Positions 1 through 7,984 of a DNA stretch of 55,321 nt are shown piece after piece (within the stretch, counting starts at the first letter, position 1; every line of letters starts with the position of its first letter). The position numbers were made by a program, and so were the translations under genes. The notes under the pieces were generated by a model, which searched no databases, was not told the DNA's origin, and saw only the letters and a list, made by a program, of their open reading frames with translations. The stretch is taken from assembly GCA_946221035.1 (NCBI GenBank), contig CAMIME010000012.1, positions 1 through 55,321 on the forward strand. Direction: 5' to 3'. The stretch is from an uncultured Campylobacter sp. Its GTDB lineage: Bacteria > Actinomycetota > Actinomycetes > Mycobacteriales > Mycobacteriaceae.

Positions 1-96
1 GGGTGTGGGGTGGGAGGGGTACGGGAGCCGTCGGCAAGCGATGTGCGTGGGCGAGGGCGTCACCCGCGACCCGCTGGGATACTTGCGCGGCTGCTT

Positions 97-642
97 TTAG
101 TTGTTCAGGTTGCCCTTGAACGTGACGTTGCCGATGGTGAACTCCGCGTCCCACAAATTGCCCGTGGACACGTCGAAAGGAAACTTCGCGTTCACGGTAG
201 CGCCCGGGCCCAAGGGCAGATCGAGGCCGACGATGTCCACGCTGGTGGCCTCGGGGCTGGTGTTAAGGGCCGCGTCGCGCATCTCGCCGCCGCCCACGTT
301 GTAGCGCATGGTGGGGCGCAGTGCGTCGGCGGGCATGGGCACGTCGGACTCGTTGGTCACGGCGACGTACGCCACCGACCCGTTGGGCGCGTAGCGGGTG
401 CCCTGCCACTTGTAGGAAAGCGGCATCGCCGGGTCCTTCACGCGCTCACCCTTGATCTCCTTGGTCACCAGCGGCTCGACCTCCGCGACCTCGAACTCCT
501 TCTCGGGTTCGTGGACGGGCGTGGTTACCTCGATCTCGTCTTCGACGGCGTCTTGCGCCTCCTCACCGGTAACGCAGCCTGCGAGCGCAAGCGGCAACGT
601 GGCGGTGACAATGGCGGTAAAGAGGCGGGTGCGCGTGAACAT
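97..642 (-). CDS. Secreted lipoprotein of unknown function
   Basis: Encodes 181 residues. The N-terminus is a lipoprotein signal: basic MFTRTR, a hydrophobic core, then the lipobox LALAGC with the lipidated cysteine at residue 22. After it comes an acidic linker (about residues 26-65) rich in Glu and Val, then a compact region with a YAPNGSVAYVAV stretch that resembles the immunoglobulin-like fold of small exported DUF4352-type lipoproteins; that assignment is tentative. It should sit on the outer face of the cytoplasmic membrane. The ATG at 642 is divergent from the ABC exporter at 680, so the two share a 37-bp promoter region. The stop is TAA at 97-99. Substrate or partner is unknown. Confidence 0.8.
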   Translation of the reverse strand: MFTRTRLFTAIVTATLPLALAGCVTGEEAQDAVEDEIEVTTPVHEPEKEFEVAEVEPLVTKEIKGERVKDPAMPLSYKWQGTRYAPNGSVAYVAVTNESDVPMPADALRPTMRYNVGGGEMRDAALNTSPEATSVDIVGLDLPLGPGATVNAKFPFDVSTGNLWDAEFTIGNVTFKGNLNN

Positions 643-679
643 GGGGGTCAGTCTAGCGCGCGGGTAGGGTGGCGAAATT

Positions 680-2548
680 ATGCAGTCTTTGATGCGCGTC
701 CTGCGCGCTTCCTCGGCCCTGTGGCCGTTCTACCTCGGCGTGGTGGTGATCTCCTCGCTGGTGGCGGGGCTGGGGTTGGTGACGCCGTTCATCGTCCGGG
801 AGGCCACCGACACCATTGTCGGCTACCTGTCGGGCGGCGCGGAGGGCCCGGCGCCAACGCGCACCGTCGCCTGGCTCGCGGTGGCGCTGTTCGCGGCCGA
901 AGCTGCGGCGACGGGGCTGCGCAACATCTCCGGCTACCTGGGCGACGTCATGGTTGCGCGGATCCGGCAGATCCTGTCCACGCGCTACTTCGCCAAGCTG
1001 CTGGCGCTGCCGCAGCGCTACTTCGACAGCCAGGTCACGGGCACGATCATCGCCAGGCTGGACCGTTCGATTGCGAACGTGACCATGTTCATCCAGTCCT
1101 TCGCCAACAGTTTCCTGCCCATGCTGCTGCAAATCGTGGCCATCTTGGGCATCACGGCCTACTACTACTGGCCGCTGACGGTGCTGCTCGCGCTGCTGTT
1201 TCCACTGTATACGTGGCTGACTGCGCTGACGTCGAAACGCTGGCAGGTGTTTGAGAAGGAGAAGAACAAAAACATCGACGAGGCCAACGGCCGCTTCGCC
1301 GAAGTCGTGGGCCAGGTGAAGGTGACCAAGTCCTTCGGTGCGGAGGTGCGCGAGCTTGCGAAATTCGGCCGTCACTACGCCAACACCGTCGACGTGACCC
1401 GCCCGCAGTCGCGCTGGTGGCACTCCATGGACACGGTGCGCGGGCTTGCCATGGACGTGATCTTCCTGGGCATCTACCTGATCTTGTTCACGCGCACGCT
1501 CGGCGGCCACTTCTCCATCGGCGAGATGGTGATGCTCATCCAGATGGTGACCATGACCCGCCAGCCGGTGACGATGATGAGCTGGATCGTCGACGCCTCC
1601 CAGCGCGCCGTCGCGGGCTCGCGCGACTACTTCGAGGTGATGGACGAGCCCGTCGAGGCCACCGCGAACCGCCAGCTCGTTGAGGCGACGGGGGCGAGTG
1701 GGATGCCGGAGGTCGTCGATAAGCAGCGGGCGCCGCTTGAGGTCCGCGAGCCAGTGCTCGCGTTCGACGGCGTGACGTTTGAGTACACGCCCGGAGAGCC
1801 CGTGCTTCACGACGTCACCTTCAGTGCCCATGCCGGGGAGAAAATCGCCCTCGTCGGCGAGTCGGGCGGCGGGAAATCGACGATTGTGAACCTGCTGCTG
1901 GGCCTCTACCCCGTCACCCGCGGCAGCCTGACCGTGTGCGGCGAGAAGGTGGGCGAGCTGGACGTGGAGAAGCTGCGCGCCACCACGGGCGTGGTGTTCC
2001 AGGAGGCGGCGCTGTTTTCGGGCACGGTGTACGAAAACATTGCCTACGGCAAGCCGGGCGCGACGCTTGAGGAGATCGTCGACGTGGCCAAGCGCGCCAA
2101 CGCCCACGACTTCATCATGCGGTTCACCGACGGCTACGACACCGTCATCGGCGAGCGCGGGCTGCGGCTGTCCGGCGGGCAGAAGCAGCGCGTGGCGGTG
2201 GCGCGCGCCATGCTCAAGGACGCGCCGATTCTGGTGTTGGACGAGGCGACCTCGGCGCTGGACACGAAGGCCGAGCGCGCCGTGCAGGCGGGCCTGGATG
2301 CGCTCATGGTGGGGCGCACCACCCTTATGATCGCGCACCGGCTGTCCACGATCGCGGACGTCGACACCATCATTACGTTGCGCGAGGGACACGTGGACGA
2401 GATCGGCTCGCCGGAGGAGCTCGCGGTCTCCGGCGGCATTTACTCCGAGCTGCTGCGGCTCACGGCGTCGTCGTCGGCGGCGGACCGCGAACGGCTCAAG
2501 GCGTTCGGGTTCGCGGTGGATACCGATGCGGACAGCGACGAAGAGTAG
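680..2548 (+). CDS. ABC exporter, fused membrane and ATPase domains
   Basis: A 622-residue half-transporter of the type IV (multidrug/lipid) exporter family. The N-terminal part (about 1-330) is a six-helix transmembrane domain; the C-terminal part is a nucleotide-binding domain with Walker A GESGGGKST near residue 393, signature LSGGQKQRV near 497, Walker B ILVLDEATSALD near 517 and an H-loop IAHRLST. All ATPase residues are intact, so it should be active as a homodimer in the cytoplasmic membrane. No second half-transporter lies beside it. The ATG at 680 follows a GGGTAGGGTGG stretch that can serve as ribosome binding site. The substrate cannot be told from the sequence. Confidence 0.92.
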   Translation: MQSLMRVLRASSALWPFYLGVVVISSLVAGLGLVTPFIVREATDTIVGYLSGGAEGPAPTRTVAWLAVALFAAEAAATGLRNISGYLGDVMVARIRQILSTRYFAKLLALPQRYFDSQVTGTIIARLDRSIANVTMFIQSFANSFLPMLLQIVAILGITAYYYWPLTVLLALLFPLYTWLTALTSKRWQVFEKEKNKNIDEANGRFAEVVGQVKVTKSFGAEVRELAKFGRHYANTVDVTRPQSRWWHSMDTVRGLAMDVIFLGIYLILFTRTLGGHFSIGEMVMLIQMVTMTRQPVTMMSWIVDASQRAVAGSRDYFEVMDEPVEATANRQLVEATGASGMPEVVDKQRAPLEVREPVLAFDGVTFEYTPGEPVLHDVTFSAHAGEKIALVGESGGGKSTIVNLLLGLYPVTRGSLTVCGEKVGELDVEKLRATTGVVFQEAALFSGTVYENIAYGKPGATLEEIVDVAKRANAHDFIMRFTDGYDTVIGERGLRLSGGQKQRVAVARAMLKDAPILVLDEATSALDTKAERAVQAGLDALMVGRTTLMIAHRLSTIADVDTIITLREGHVDEIGSPEELAVSGGIYSELLRLTASSSAADRERLKAFGFAVDTDADSDEE

Positions 2549-2556
2549 CTACCGTA

Positions 2557-3696
2557 GTGCCCATGCAGTTCCCAACACCTGACGCACTCAAGGCCCGCCG
2601 CACACGCAAGTGGACGCAGTACGAGGATGACGTCATCCCCCTGTTCATCGCGGAGAGCGACTTCCCCACCGCACCCGAGGTAAAGCGGGCGATCGTCGAG
2701 GCGGCCGAAAACGAGATGTTTGGCTACACCCCCGCCCCGCACGCGCACCGCGCCGAGACCGCGCTCGCGGACTTCTACGGCGAGCGCTACGGCTGGCGGC
2801 CCGACCCGGCGCGCGTCTTCCTTATCCCCGATGTGGTGCGCGGCGTGCTGCTGTCGATCAAATACTTCACCGAGGGCCCGGTCATCGTGCCGATGCCCGC
2901 CTACTTCCCCTTCGTCGCCGTCGCACAAGCCGCGGGGCGCGAGCGTATCGACGTCTCCTCCGACGGCGGCCTCAACCTCGACGAAGTCGACGCCGCGTTC
3001 GCGGGCGGCGCCGGCAGCATCATCGTGACCAACCCGTTCAACCCCGGCGGCTGGATGTTCACCGAGGAGGAGTTGGATGAGGTCTGCGCCATCGCGCGCA
3101 AGTACGGCGGGCGCGTGATCGTGGACGAGATCCACGCGCCGCTCACCTTCGACCGCCCCCACGTGTGCGCCGCGGCGAAGAACCCGGACGTGTGCATCAC
3201 CGTGACCGCCACGTCGAAGGCCTGGAACATCGCGGGGCTGAAGTGCGCGCAGATCATCTTCTCCAACGACGAGGACGTGAAAACGTGGAAGTCGATCTCG
3301 CCGCTCATCGTCGACGGCGTGGGCACCCTCGGCGTCGTCGGCGCCGAGGCCTGCTACGAGTTGGGCCGCGAATACCTCGACGAGGAGGTGGAACTGCTCA
3401 AGGCCAACCGCGACTACCTCATGGACGCCCTGCCGAAAGCCGTCCCCGGCATCAAGGTGACCAAGCCCGAGGCGACCTACCTCATGTTCCTCGACTTCGC
3501 CGACACCGCCATCACCACCGACCGGCCCGCGGCGTGGCTGCTGGAGCACGCGCGCGTAGCGCTGAGCGAGGGCCGGGACTTCGGCCCCGGGGGTGAGCAC
3601 AAGGCGCGGCTGAACTTTGCCACCAGCCCCGAGATCCTCCAGGAGGCGGTGGAGCGTATTGGGGCGGCGGTGGCGGAGCTCGTCGATAAGCAATAG
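2557..3696 (+). CDS. aecD: PLP-dependent C-S beta-lyase (MalY/PatB/AecD type)
   Basis: Encodes 379 residues of the fold-type I aminotransferase family. The pyridoxal phosphate lysine lies in TSKAWN (Lys 221 from the GTG start), and FIAESDFPTAPEV at the N-terminus is typical of the MalY/PatB cystathionine beta-lyases. Family members cleave cystathionine and S-aminoethylcysteine to pyruvate, ammonia and a thiol; in C. glutamicum the orthologue AecD serves methionine synthesis and confers resistance to the toxic analogue. The nearby brnQ matches the known aecD-brnQ pairing. Start may be GTG 2557 or ATG 2563; neither has a strong ribosome binding site. The last codons and the stop lie inside a copy of the dispersed GCTTATCGACG motif. 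Confidence 0.9.
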   Translation: MPMQFPTPDALKARRTRKWTQYEDDVIPLFIAESDFPTAPEVKRAIVEAAENEMFGYTPAPHAHRAETALADFYGERYGWRPDPARVFLIPDVVRGVLLSIKYFTEGPVIVPMPAYFPFVAVAQAAGRERIDVSSDGGLNLDEVDAAFAGGAGSIIVTNPFNPGGWMFTEEELDEVCAIARKYGGRVIVDEIHAPLTFDRPHVCAAAKNPDVCITVTATSKAWNIAGLKCAQIIFSNDEDVKTWKSISPLIVDGVGTLGVVGAEACYELGREYLDEEVELLKANRDYLMDALPKAVPGIKVTKPEATYLMFLDFADTAITTDRPAAWLLEHARVALSEGRDFGPGGEHKARLNFATSPEILQEAVERIGAAVAELVDKQ

Positions 3697-3706
3697 TCTG
3701 CCCTGC

Positions 3707-4621
3707 GTGATCGATCTTGCGCGCGAACGCTTCTACGCCACGAAGACGCAGCCGATCCTCCGCACCGAGGTGATCGACGCGCAGCCGGCGGGCGACTTCG
3801 AGTGGCAGCTGGTCAGGGTTGAGCGCGGGGGTGGCCGGGATGTGTACCAGGTGCTCGTCGATACGCGTGCTGGCAAAACCCGCGACGCGCTGAACACGGT
3901 GGCCGGCGCGAGCGCGTACGCGCGCCACATTGCGGGCCTTGAACGGCCGGCCGCGCCGCTGGGGGCGGAGCAGACGAACACGACGCTCGTGGTCGGCGGC
4001 GAGCTGCTGAAGGTCTACCGCCGCCTCGAGCCGGGCCCGAACCCGGACGTTGAGCTGCAGCGCGCGCTCGCCGGCTGCCCGCACATCGCGGACGTGACGG
4101 GCCACGTCGCGCGCGGCGGGTACACGCTCGCGATGCTGCAAAAGCGTATCGACGGCACCGATGGTTTCACCCTCGCCACCCAAGGCAACCTCACCTGCGA
4201 TGACGCCCGGGAGCTCGGCGCCGCCATCAAACGGGTGCACGAGGGGCTCGCGGCGCCGGTGCAGCGCATCCACGGCGACCTGCACCTGGGGCAGACGATC
4301 CGCGGCGATCGTTGGTACCTGGTGGACTTTGAAGGCGAGCCGGCCCGATCACTCGCCGAGCGGCGCCGCCCCGGCCACCCGATGCGCGATCTTGCGGGCA
4401 TGGTGCGCTCCTTCGACTACGCCCGCGCGGTCGGGGGGTTTGACCGGGCGTGGGAGCGCGAGCGCGTGGAGGCGCTGCTGGCGGGCTACGGCGCGCATGA
4501 CCCGGACCTGCTGCGCGAATATGAGGTGTACAAGGCCCGCTACGAGGTCCGCTACGAGCTCGATCACCGTCCAGAGTGGGCGCACATCCCCCTGGCGGCG
4601 CTGGAGCGGCTCACCCAATAA
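3707..4621 (+). CDS. Maltokinase-like sugar phosphotransferase, short form
   Basis: From GTG 3707 the product has 304 residues. The C-terminal lobe has the phosphotransferase catalytic loop HGDLHLGQ (His 189, Asp 191) and the metal-binding DFEG (Asp 207), followed by ERRRPGHPMRDLAGMVRSF, a strong match to actinobacterial maltokinases (Mak). The segment KVYRRLEPGPNPDVEL is also Mak-like. Typical Mak proteins have about 450 residues, so most of the N-terminal cap is missing. No treS or other trehalose/glycogen gene is near, so the substrate could be maltose, glucosamine or another sugar. It lies 11 bases after aecD and is probably co-transcribed with it. Confidence 0.8.
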   Translation: MIDLARERFYATKTQPILRTEVIDAQPAGDFEWQLVRVERGGGRDVYQVLVDTRAGKTRDALNTVAGASAYARHIAGLERPAAPLGAEQTNTTLVVGGELLKVYRRLEPGPNPDVELQRALAGCPHIADVTGHVARGGYTLAMLQKRIDGTDGFTLATQGNLTCDDARELGAAIKRVHEGLAAPVQRIHGDLHLGQTIRGDRWYLVDFEGEPARSLAERRRPGHPMRDLAGMVRSFDYARAVGGFDRAWERERVEALLAGYGAHDPDLLREYEVYKARYEVRYELDHRPEWAHIPLAALERLTQ

Positions 4622-4637
4622 ATTCCATATGGTGAAC

Positions 4638-4705
4638 CCGGTTGTTCGCGGCGTGGGATGGCGTTTATGCTGTGCACACACTCAGCATCAAGGGAGGTTT
4701 GACCA
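4638..4705 (+). promoter_or_regulatory. Probable brnQ promoter and ribosome binding site
   Basis: Upstream of brnQ a TTGTTC (-35-like) and TATGCT (-10-like) pair is followed by the strong ribosome binding site AAGGGAGG at about 4690-4697, eight bases before the ATG. The hexamers are imperfect, so the promoter is tentative, while the ribosome binding site fixes the start. Confidence 0.5.
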
Positions 4706-6121
4706 ATGGGCTCCACAGCCGTAACACAGACCGGTGAGCACTCGGGCACTCACTCGGGCGCCCGAAAGAGCGTATCCGGCGCGACGCTGGCGGTGACGTC
4801 GCTGGCACTATTTTCGATGTTCTTCGGCGCCGGCAACCTGATCTTCCCGCCGATGCTGGCAGTCGAGGCCGGTGACAACTTCTGGCCCGCCATCCTGGGC
4901 TTCTTGGGCACGGGCGCGCTGCTGCCGGTGCTGGCCGTGATCGCGATTGCGCTTTCGGGCGCGAACGTGCGCGACCTGGCGCAGCGCGCCGGCAGCGTCT
5001 TCGGCGTGGTCTTTCCCATCCTGGCGTACCTGTCCATCGGCGCGTTCTACGCGCTGCCGCGTACCGGCGCGGTGAGCATGGAAACGGCCATCACTCCGCT
5101 CTTCGGCGTCTCCGGCACGCTGGCTACCGCGGTGTTTAGCGTCATCTTCTTCGGCATCGCGTTGGCGCTGAGCTGGAACCCCATCCGCATCATGGACACC
5201 CTGGGCAAGTTCCTCGTGCCGGCGCTCGTGGTGCTGCTGGTGGTCATGATCGCCGTGGCGCTGACCCGCTGGGACGCAGAGCCCGCAGCACCGGCCGAGG
5301 TGTACGCGGACGGCGCGTTCACCGCGGGTCTGCTCGAGGGCTACCTGACCATGGACTCGATCGCGGCGCTCGCCTTCGCCATCGTCGTGATCTCGAACCT
5401 GAAGAACAAGGGCTACGACGGCCCGTCGCTCGTCGGCGGCACCGTGAAGGCCGGCATCGGCGCGGGCGTCATGCTCGCCCTGATCTACCTGGGCCTGGGC
5501 GGCATCGGCCGCGTCATCCCGGACGGCGCCGGCTACGAAAACGGCGCGGGCCTGCTCGCGGATGCCTCCAACCTCACCATGGGCACCGCCGGCCAGATCG
5601 TCTTTTCCCTCATCGTGCTCCTGGCCTGCCTGACGACGGCCACCGGCCTGATCACGGCGACGTCGGAGTATTTCTCCGAGCAGTTCGTGGGGTCGTACCG
5701 GATGTGGGCGATCATCTTCACGGTGTGGTCCATGATCTTTGCCACCCAGGGCTTGAGCTTCATCATGACCATCGCCGCCCCGGTCATCGGCTTCCTCTAC
5801 CCGCCGGCGATCGCGCTGATCTTCGTCATCCTCATCGAGCCCGCCTTCCGCTCCAAGACCCGCTTCACCTGGGCGCTGATCCTGCCGGTGTGGGTCGCGG
5901 TGGTGTGGTCGCTCATTGAAACGTTTATTGGCCTCGGCTGGGGTGCATCCGCACTCGAGCCCCTGGTGGCGTGGGCGCCGCTGCAGGCCGCGGGCCTGGG
6001 CTGGCTCCTGCCGGTCGTGGTCGCGTTCATCATCGGCCTGGTCATCGACTTCGCCAACCCCAAGCCGGCCATGATCCCCGGCACCAATGAATCCGTGGCG
6101 GGCGAGGTCATCGCCGCCTAA
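4706..6121 (+). CDS. brnQ: Branched-chain amino acid:cation symporter
   Basis: Encodes 471 residues with about twelve hydrophobic helices, the layout of the LIVCS family. The first helix carries the family stretch FFGAGNLIFPP (about residues 38-48). BrnQ imports isoleucine, leucine and valine, and in C. glutamicum also methionine, driven by sodium. The start ATG is preceded by AAGGGAGG. Placement next to aecD is the same as in C. glutamicum, which supports orthology. A 16-base gap leads into the following oxidoreductase, so the two may share a transcript. The N-terminal 25 residues are polar (many Ser, Thr, His), a mild extension before helix 1. Confidence 0.93.
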   Translation: MGSTAVTQTGEHSGTHSGARKSVSGATLAVTSLALFSMFFGAGNLIFPPMLAVEAGDNFWPAILGFLGTGALLPVLAVIAIALSGANVRDLAQRAGSVFGVVFPILAYLSIGAFYALPRTGAVSMETAITPLFGVSGTLATAVFSVIFFGIALALSWNPIRIMDTLGKFLVPALVVLLVVMIAVALTRWDAEPAAPAEVYADGAFTAGLLEGYLTMDSIAALAFAIVVISNLKNKGYDGPSLVGGTVKAGIGAGVMLALIYLGLGGIGRVIPDGAGYENGAGLLADASNLTMGTAGQIVFSLIVLLACLTTATGLITATSEYFSEQFVGSYRMWAIIFTVWSMIFATQGLSFIMTIAAPVIGFLYPPAIALIFVILIEPAFRSKTRFTWALILPVWVAVVWSLIETFIGLGWGASALEPLVAWAPLQAAGLGWLLPVVVAFIIGLVIDFANPKPAMIPGTNESVAGEVIAA

Positions 6122-6139
6122 GGGGTACGGTGGGGCGAC

Positions 6140-7126
6140 ATGGCTACCCCACTCTCATTGCTCGACTTCTGCACCCGCTACCCCGACGAGACCGTGGGGG
6201 ACGCGATCGCGCGCTCCGTCAACTTCGCCCAGCGCGGCGAGGAGCTGGGGTACTCGCGCGTGTGGTACTCCGAGCACCACAATATGAATTCCATCGTCTC
6301 CTCGACGCCGGCGGTGCTCATTGCGCACGTCGGCGCGAAGACGAGCACCATCCGCCTCGGCTCGGGCGGAGTGATGCTGCCCAACCACGCCCCGTACGTC
6401 ATCGCGGAGCAGTTCGGCATGCTCGAGGAGATGTACCCGGACCGCATCGACCTCGGCCTGGGGCGCGCGCCGGGCACCGACCAGCAGACGCTGGGCCGGG
6501 CGCTGCGCCGCGACCCGATGTCCGCGGAGCGCTTCCCCCAGGACGTCGTCGAGCTGCAAGCGTGGCTGTCGAACCAGTCGCCGCTCGACGGCGTGGTCGC
6601 GGTGCCGGGCTTTAACACTGAGGTCCCGCTCTACATCTTGGGCTCGTCGATGTTCGGCGCGTCGCTGGCCGCGAAGCTGGGTCTGCCGTACTCGTTTGCC
6701 TCCCACTTCGCGCCGCAGCACTTGGAGCAGGCCACCACCTACTACAAGGAGCACTACGAGCCCTCGGAGCGCCACCCCGAGCCGTACTGCATCGCCGCAG
6801 TCAACGTCACCGCGGCCGACACCAGCGAGGACGCGGACCGCCAAGAAAAGGTCGTCCACCGCAACCGGGTCCGCGCGTTCGTCGAGCGCAGGGGCACAAA
6901 GCTTAGCGACGACCAACTCGACGCCATCGTCAACTCCTACCAAGGCCGGCAGATCACGGACATGCTGCGCTACACCGCGAAGGGCACCGGCGAGCAAGTG
7001 GTGGAGTACCTGGAGTGGTTCAAGGACCACGCGAAGGCGGACGAGCTCATGATCTCGCTGCAGGGCGGCAGCCACGACGAGGCGTTGCACTCGATGGAGA
7101 TCCTCGCCACCCACTGGCAGAAATAG
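6140..7126 (+). CDS. Luciferase-like flavin-dependent oxidoreductase
   Basis: A 328-residue member of the bacterial luciferase-like monooxygenase (LLM) family, a TIM-barrel that uses reduced FMN. Typical stretches are YSEHHNM (about residue 52), IRLGSGGVMLPNHAPY (about 72-87), and GLGRAPGTD (about 109-117); the last places it in the subgroup often annotated MsnO8-like. Its substrate is not known; sulphur-compound oxidation is a possibility given aecD upstream, but that is inference. In C. glutamicum a homologue also follows brnQ. The ATG is preceded by the weak site GGGGTACGGTGGGG. Confidence 0.88.
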   Translation: MATPLSLLDFCTRYPDETVGDAIARSVNFAQRGEELGYSRVWYSEHHNMNSIVSSTPAVLIAHVGAKTSTIRLGSGGVMLPNHAPYVIAEQFGMLEEMYPDRIDLGLGRAPGTDQQTLGRALRRDPMSAERFPQDVVELQAWLSNQSPLDGVVAVPGFNTEVPLYILGSSMFGASLAAKLGLPYSFASHFAPQHLEQATTYYKEHYEPSERHPEPYCIAAVNVTAADTSEDADRQEKVVHRNRVRAFVERRGTKLSDDQLDAIVNSYQGRQITDMLRYTAKGTGEQVVEYLEWFKDHAKADELMISLQGGSHDEALHSMEILATHWQK

Positions 7127-7134
7127 GTAGTCAT

Positions 7135-7175
7135 TTGACGTGTGGTCTACACTTACGCCGTTGTACCCCACACGT
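7135..7175 (+). promoter_or_regulatory. gntR upstream region with inverted repeat, candidate operator
   Basis: ACGTGTGG (7138-7145) and CCACACGT (7168-7175) form a perfect 8-base inverted repeat with a 22-base spacer, and the left arm overlaps TTGACG (7135-7140), a good -35 hexamer. GTCTACAC inside the spacer resembles the GT-N-TA-N-AC half sites of HutC-type GntR regulators. The position just before gntR suggests autoregulation. Confidence 0.5.
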
Positions 7176-7194
7176 TGAAGGGATGTGACCTCCG

Positions 7195-7974
7195 ATGGCC
7201 CAGTTGCCCACCGGTCCTTTGCGCCGCCCGCAGCAGCACGAGGAAATCGCGGACTACCTGCGCGACGAGATTTTCGCTGGGCACATCCCCGCGGGCCAGT
7301 CGCTGCCGAGCGAGGTCGAGCTGTGTGAGCAGTTTAAGACGTCCCGGGGGCCGGTGCGCCAGGCCGTCGCAACGCTGCGGGCGGAGGGGCTGTTGTCCTC
7401 GGGCCGCGGCAGGCGCTCGCTGGTGCTGTCGAACACGCGCACCGAGACGTTCGAGGAGATCTTGTCCAACACCTCCTGGATCTACCGCATGGGCAAGGAG
7501 CCGGGCCAGGTTGTCGCGGAGTTCGGCCTGCGCCCCGCGGGCGAGCAGGTGGGCGCGAAGTTCGGCACCGGCGCATCCGCCGAGGTCTTCGCCGTGCGCC
7601 GCACCCGCTCCGCCGACGGCGAGCCCCTGGTGGACGAGGAGCTTTACTTCCACCACTCGCTGGCTGACACGGTGGAGAAGGTGGACACGGAGGAACAATC
7701 CATTCACCGCGAGCTGGTGCGCGCCGGCGCGGACTTCAATAACATCTCCCGCGCCTTCACCATCGAGCAGGCCGACGCGGAGCTGGCGAAACGGCTGGGC
7801 ATCAAGGCTGGTGAGCCGGTCATCGTCACTGAGCTGAAGGCCCTGACGCACAACGGTGAGCTGATGGAGTACGCGGTGCACCGCTACCGCGCGGATTTGG
7901 TGTCCTTCGGCCTGAACAACGTGCGCGGCCACTCCTCGCCACTGTGGTTCGAAGTTGAGACGGTGATTCACTAA
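7195..7974 (+). CDS. GntR family regulator, HutC subfamily
   Basis: A 259-residue repressor-type protein. Residues about 12-78 are a winged helix-turn-helix, with the GntR hallmark PSEVELCEQFKTSRGPVRQA; residues about 95-255 fit the UTRA ligand-binding domain, ending in the typical MEYAVHRYRADLVSF. It starts the cluster of the oligopeptide-type ABC transporter and ribokinase (7985-13326) and most likely controls it; the ligand is probably the imported compound or its phosphate. Eleven bases separate it from oppA. The ATG at 7195 is preceded by GAAGGGATG. Confidence 0.9.
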   Translation: MAQLPTGPLRRPQQHEEIADYLRDEIFAGHIPAGQSLPSEVELCEQFKTSRGPVRQAVATLRAEGLLSSGRGRRSLVLSNTRTETFEEILSNTSWIYRMGKEPGQVVAEFGLRPAGEQVGAKFGTGASAEVFAVRRTRSADGEPLVDEELYFHHSLADTVEKVDTEEQSIHRELVRAGADFNNISRAFTIEQADAELAKRLGIKAGEPVIVTELKALTHNGELMEYAVHRYRADLVSFGLNNVRGHSSPLWFEVETVIH

Positions 7975-7984
7975 CATCTCGCCA

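Noticed and set aside
1..96. A gene at the left edge
   Set aside because: The stretch after the lipoprotein stop shows no start, motif or clear terminator; it carries only a weak CGTCGGCAAGCG variant of the dispersed motif at 29-40.
653..2392. Minus-strand 579-codon frame opposite the ABC exporter
   Set aside because: Low-complexity Arg/His/Asp composition; the plus-strand exporter has every ABC motif.
4622..4705. Riboswitch or attenuator before brnQ
   Set aside because: The 84-base leader has no leader peptide with Ile/Leu/Val codons and no recognisable riboswitch core.
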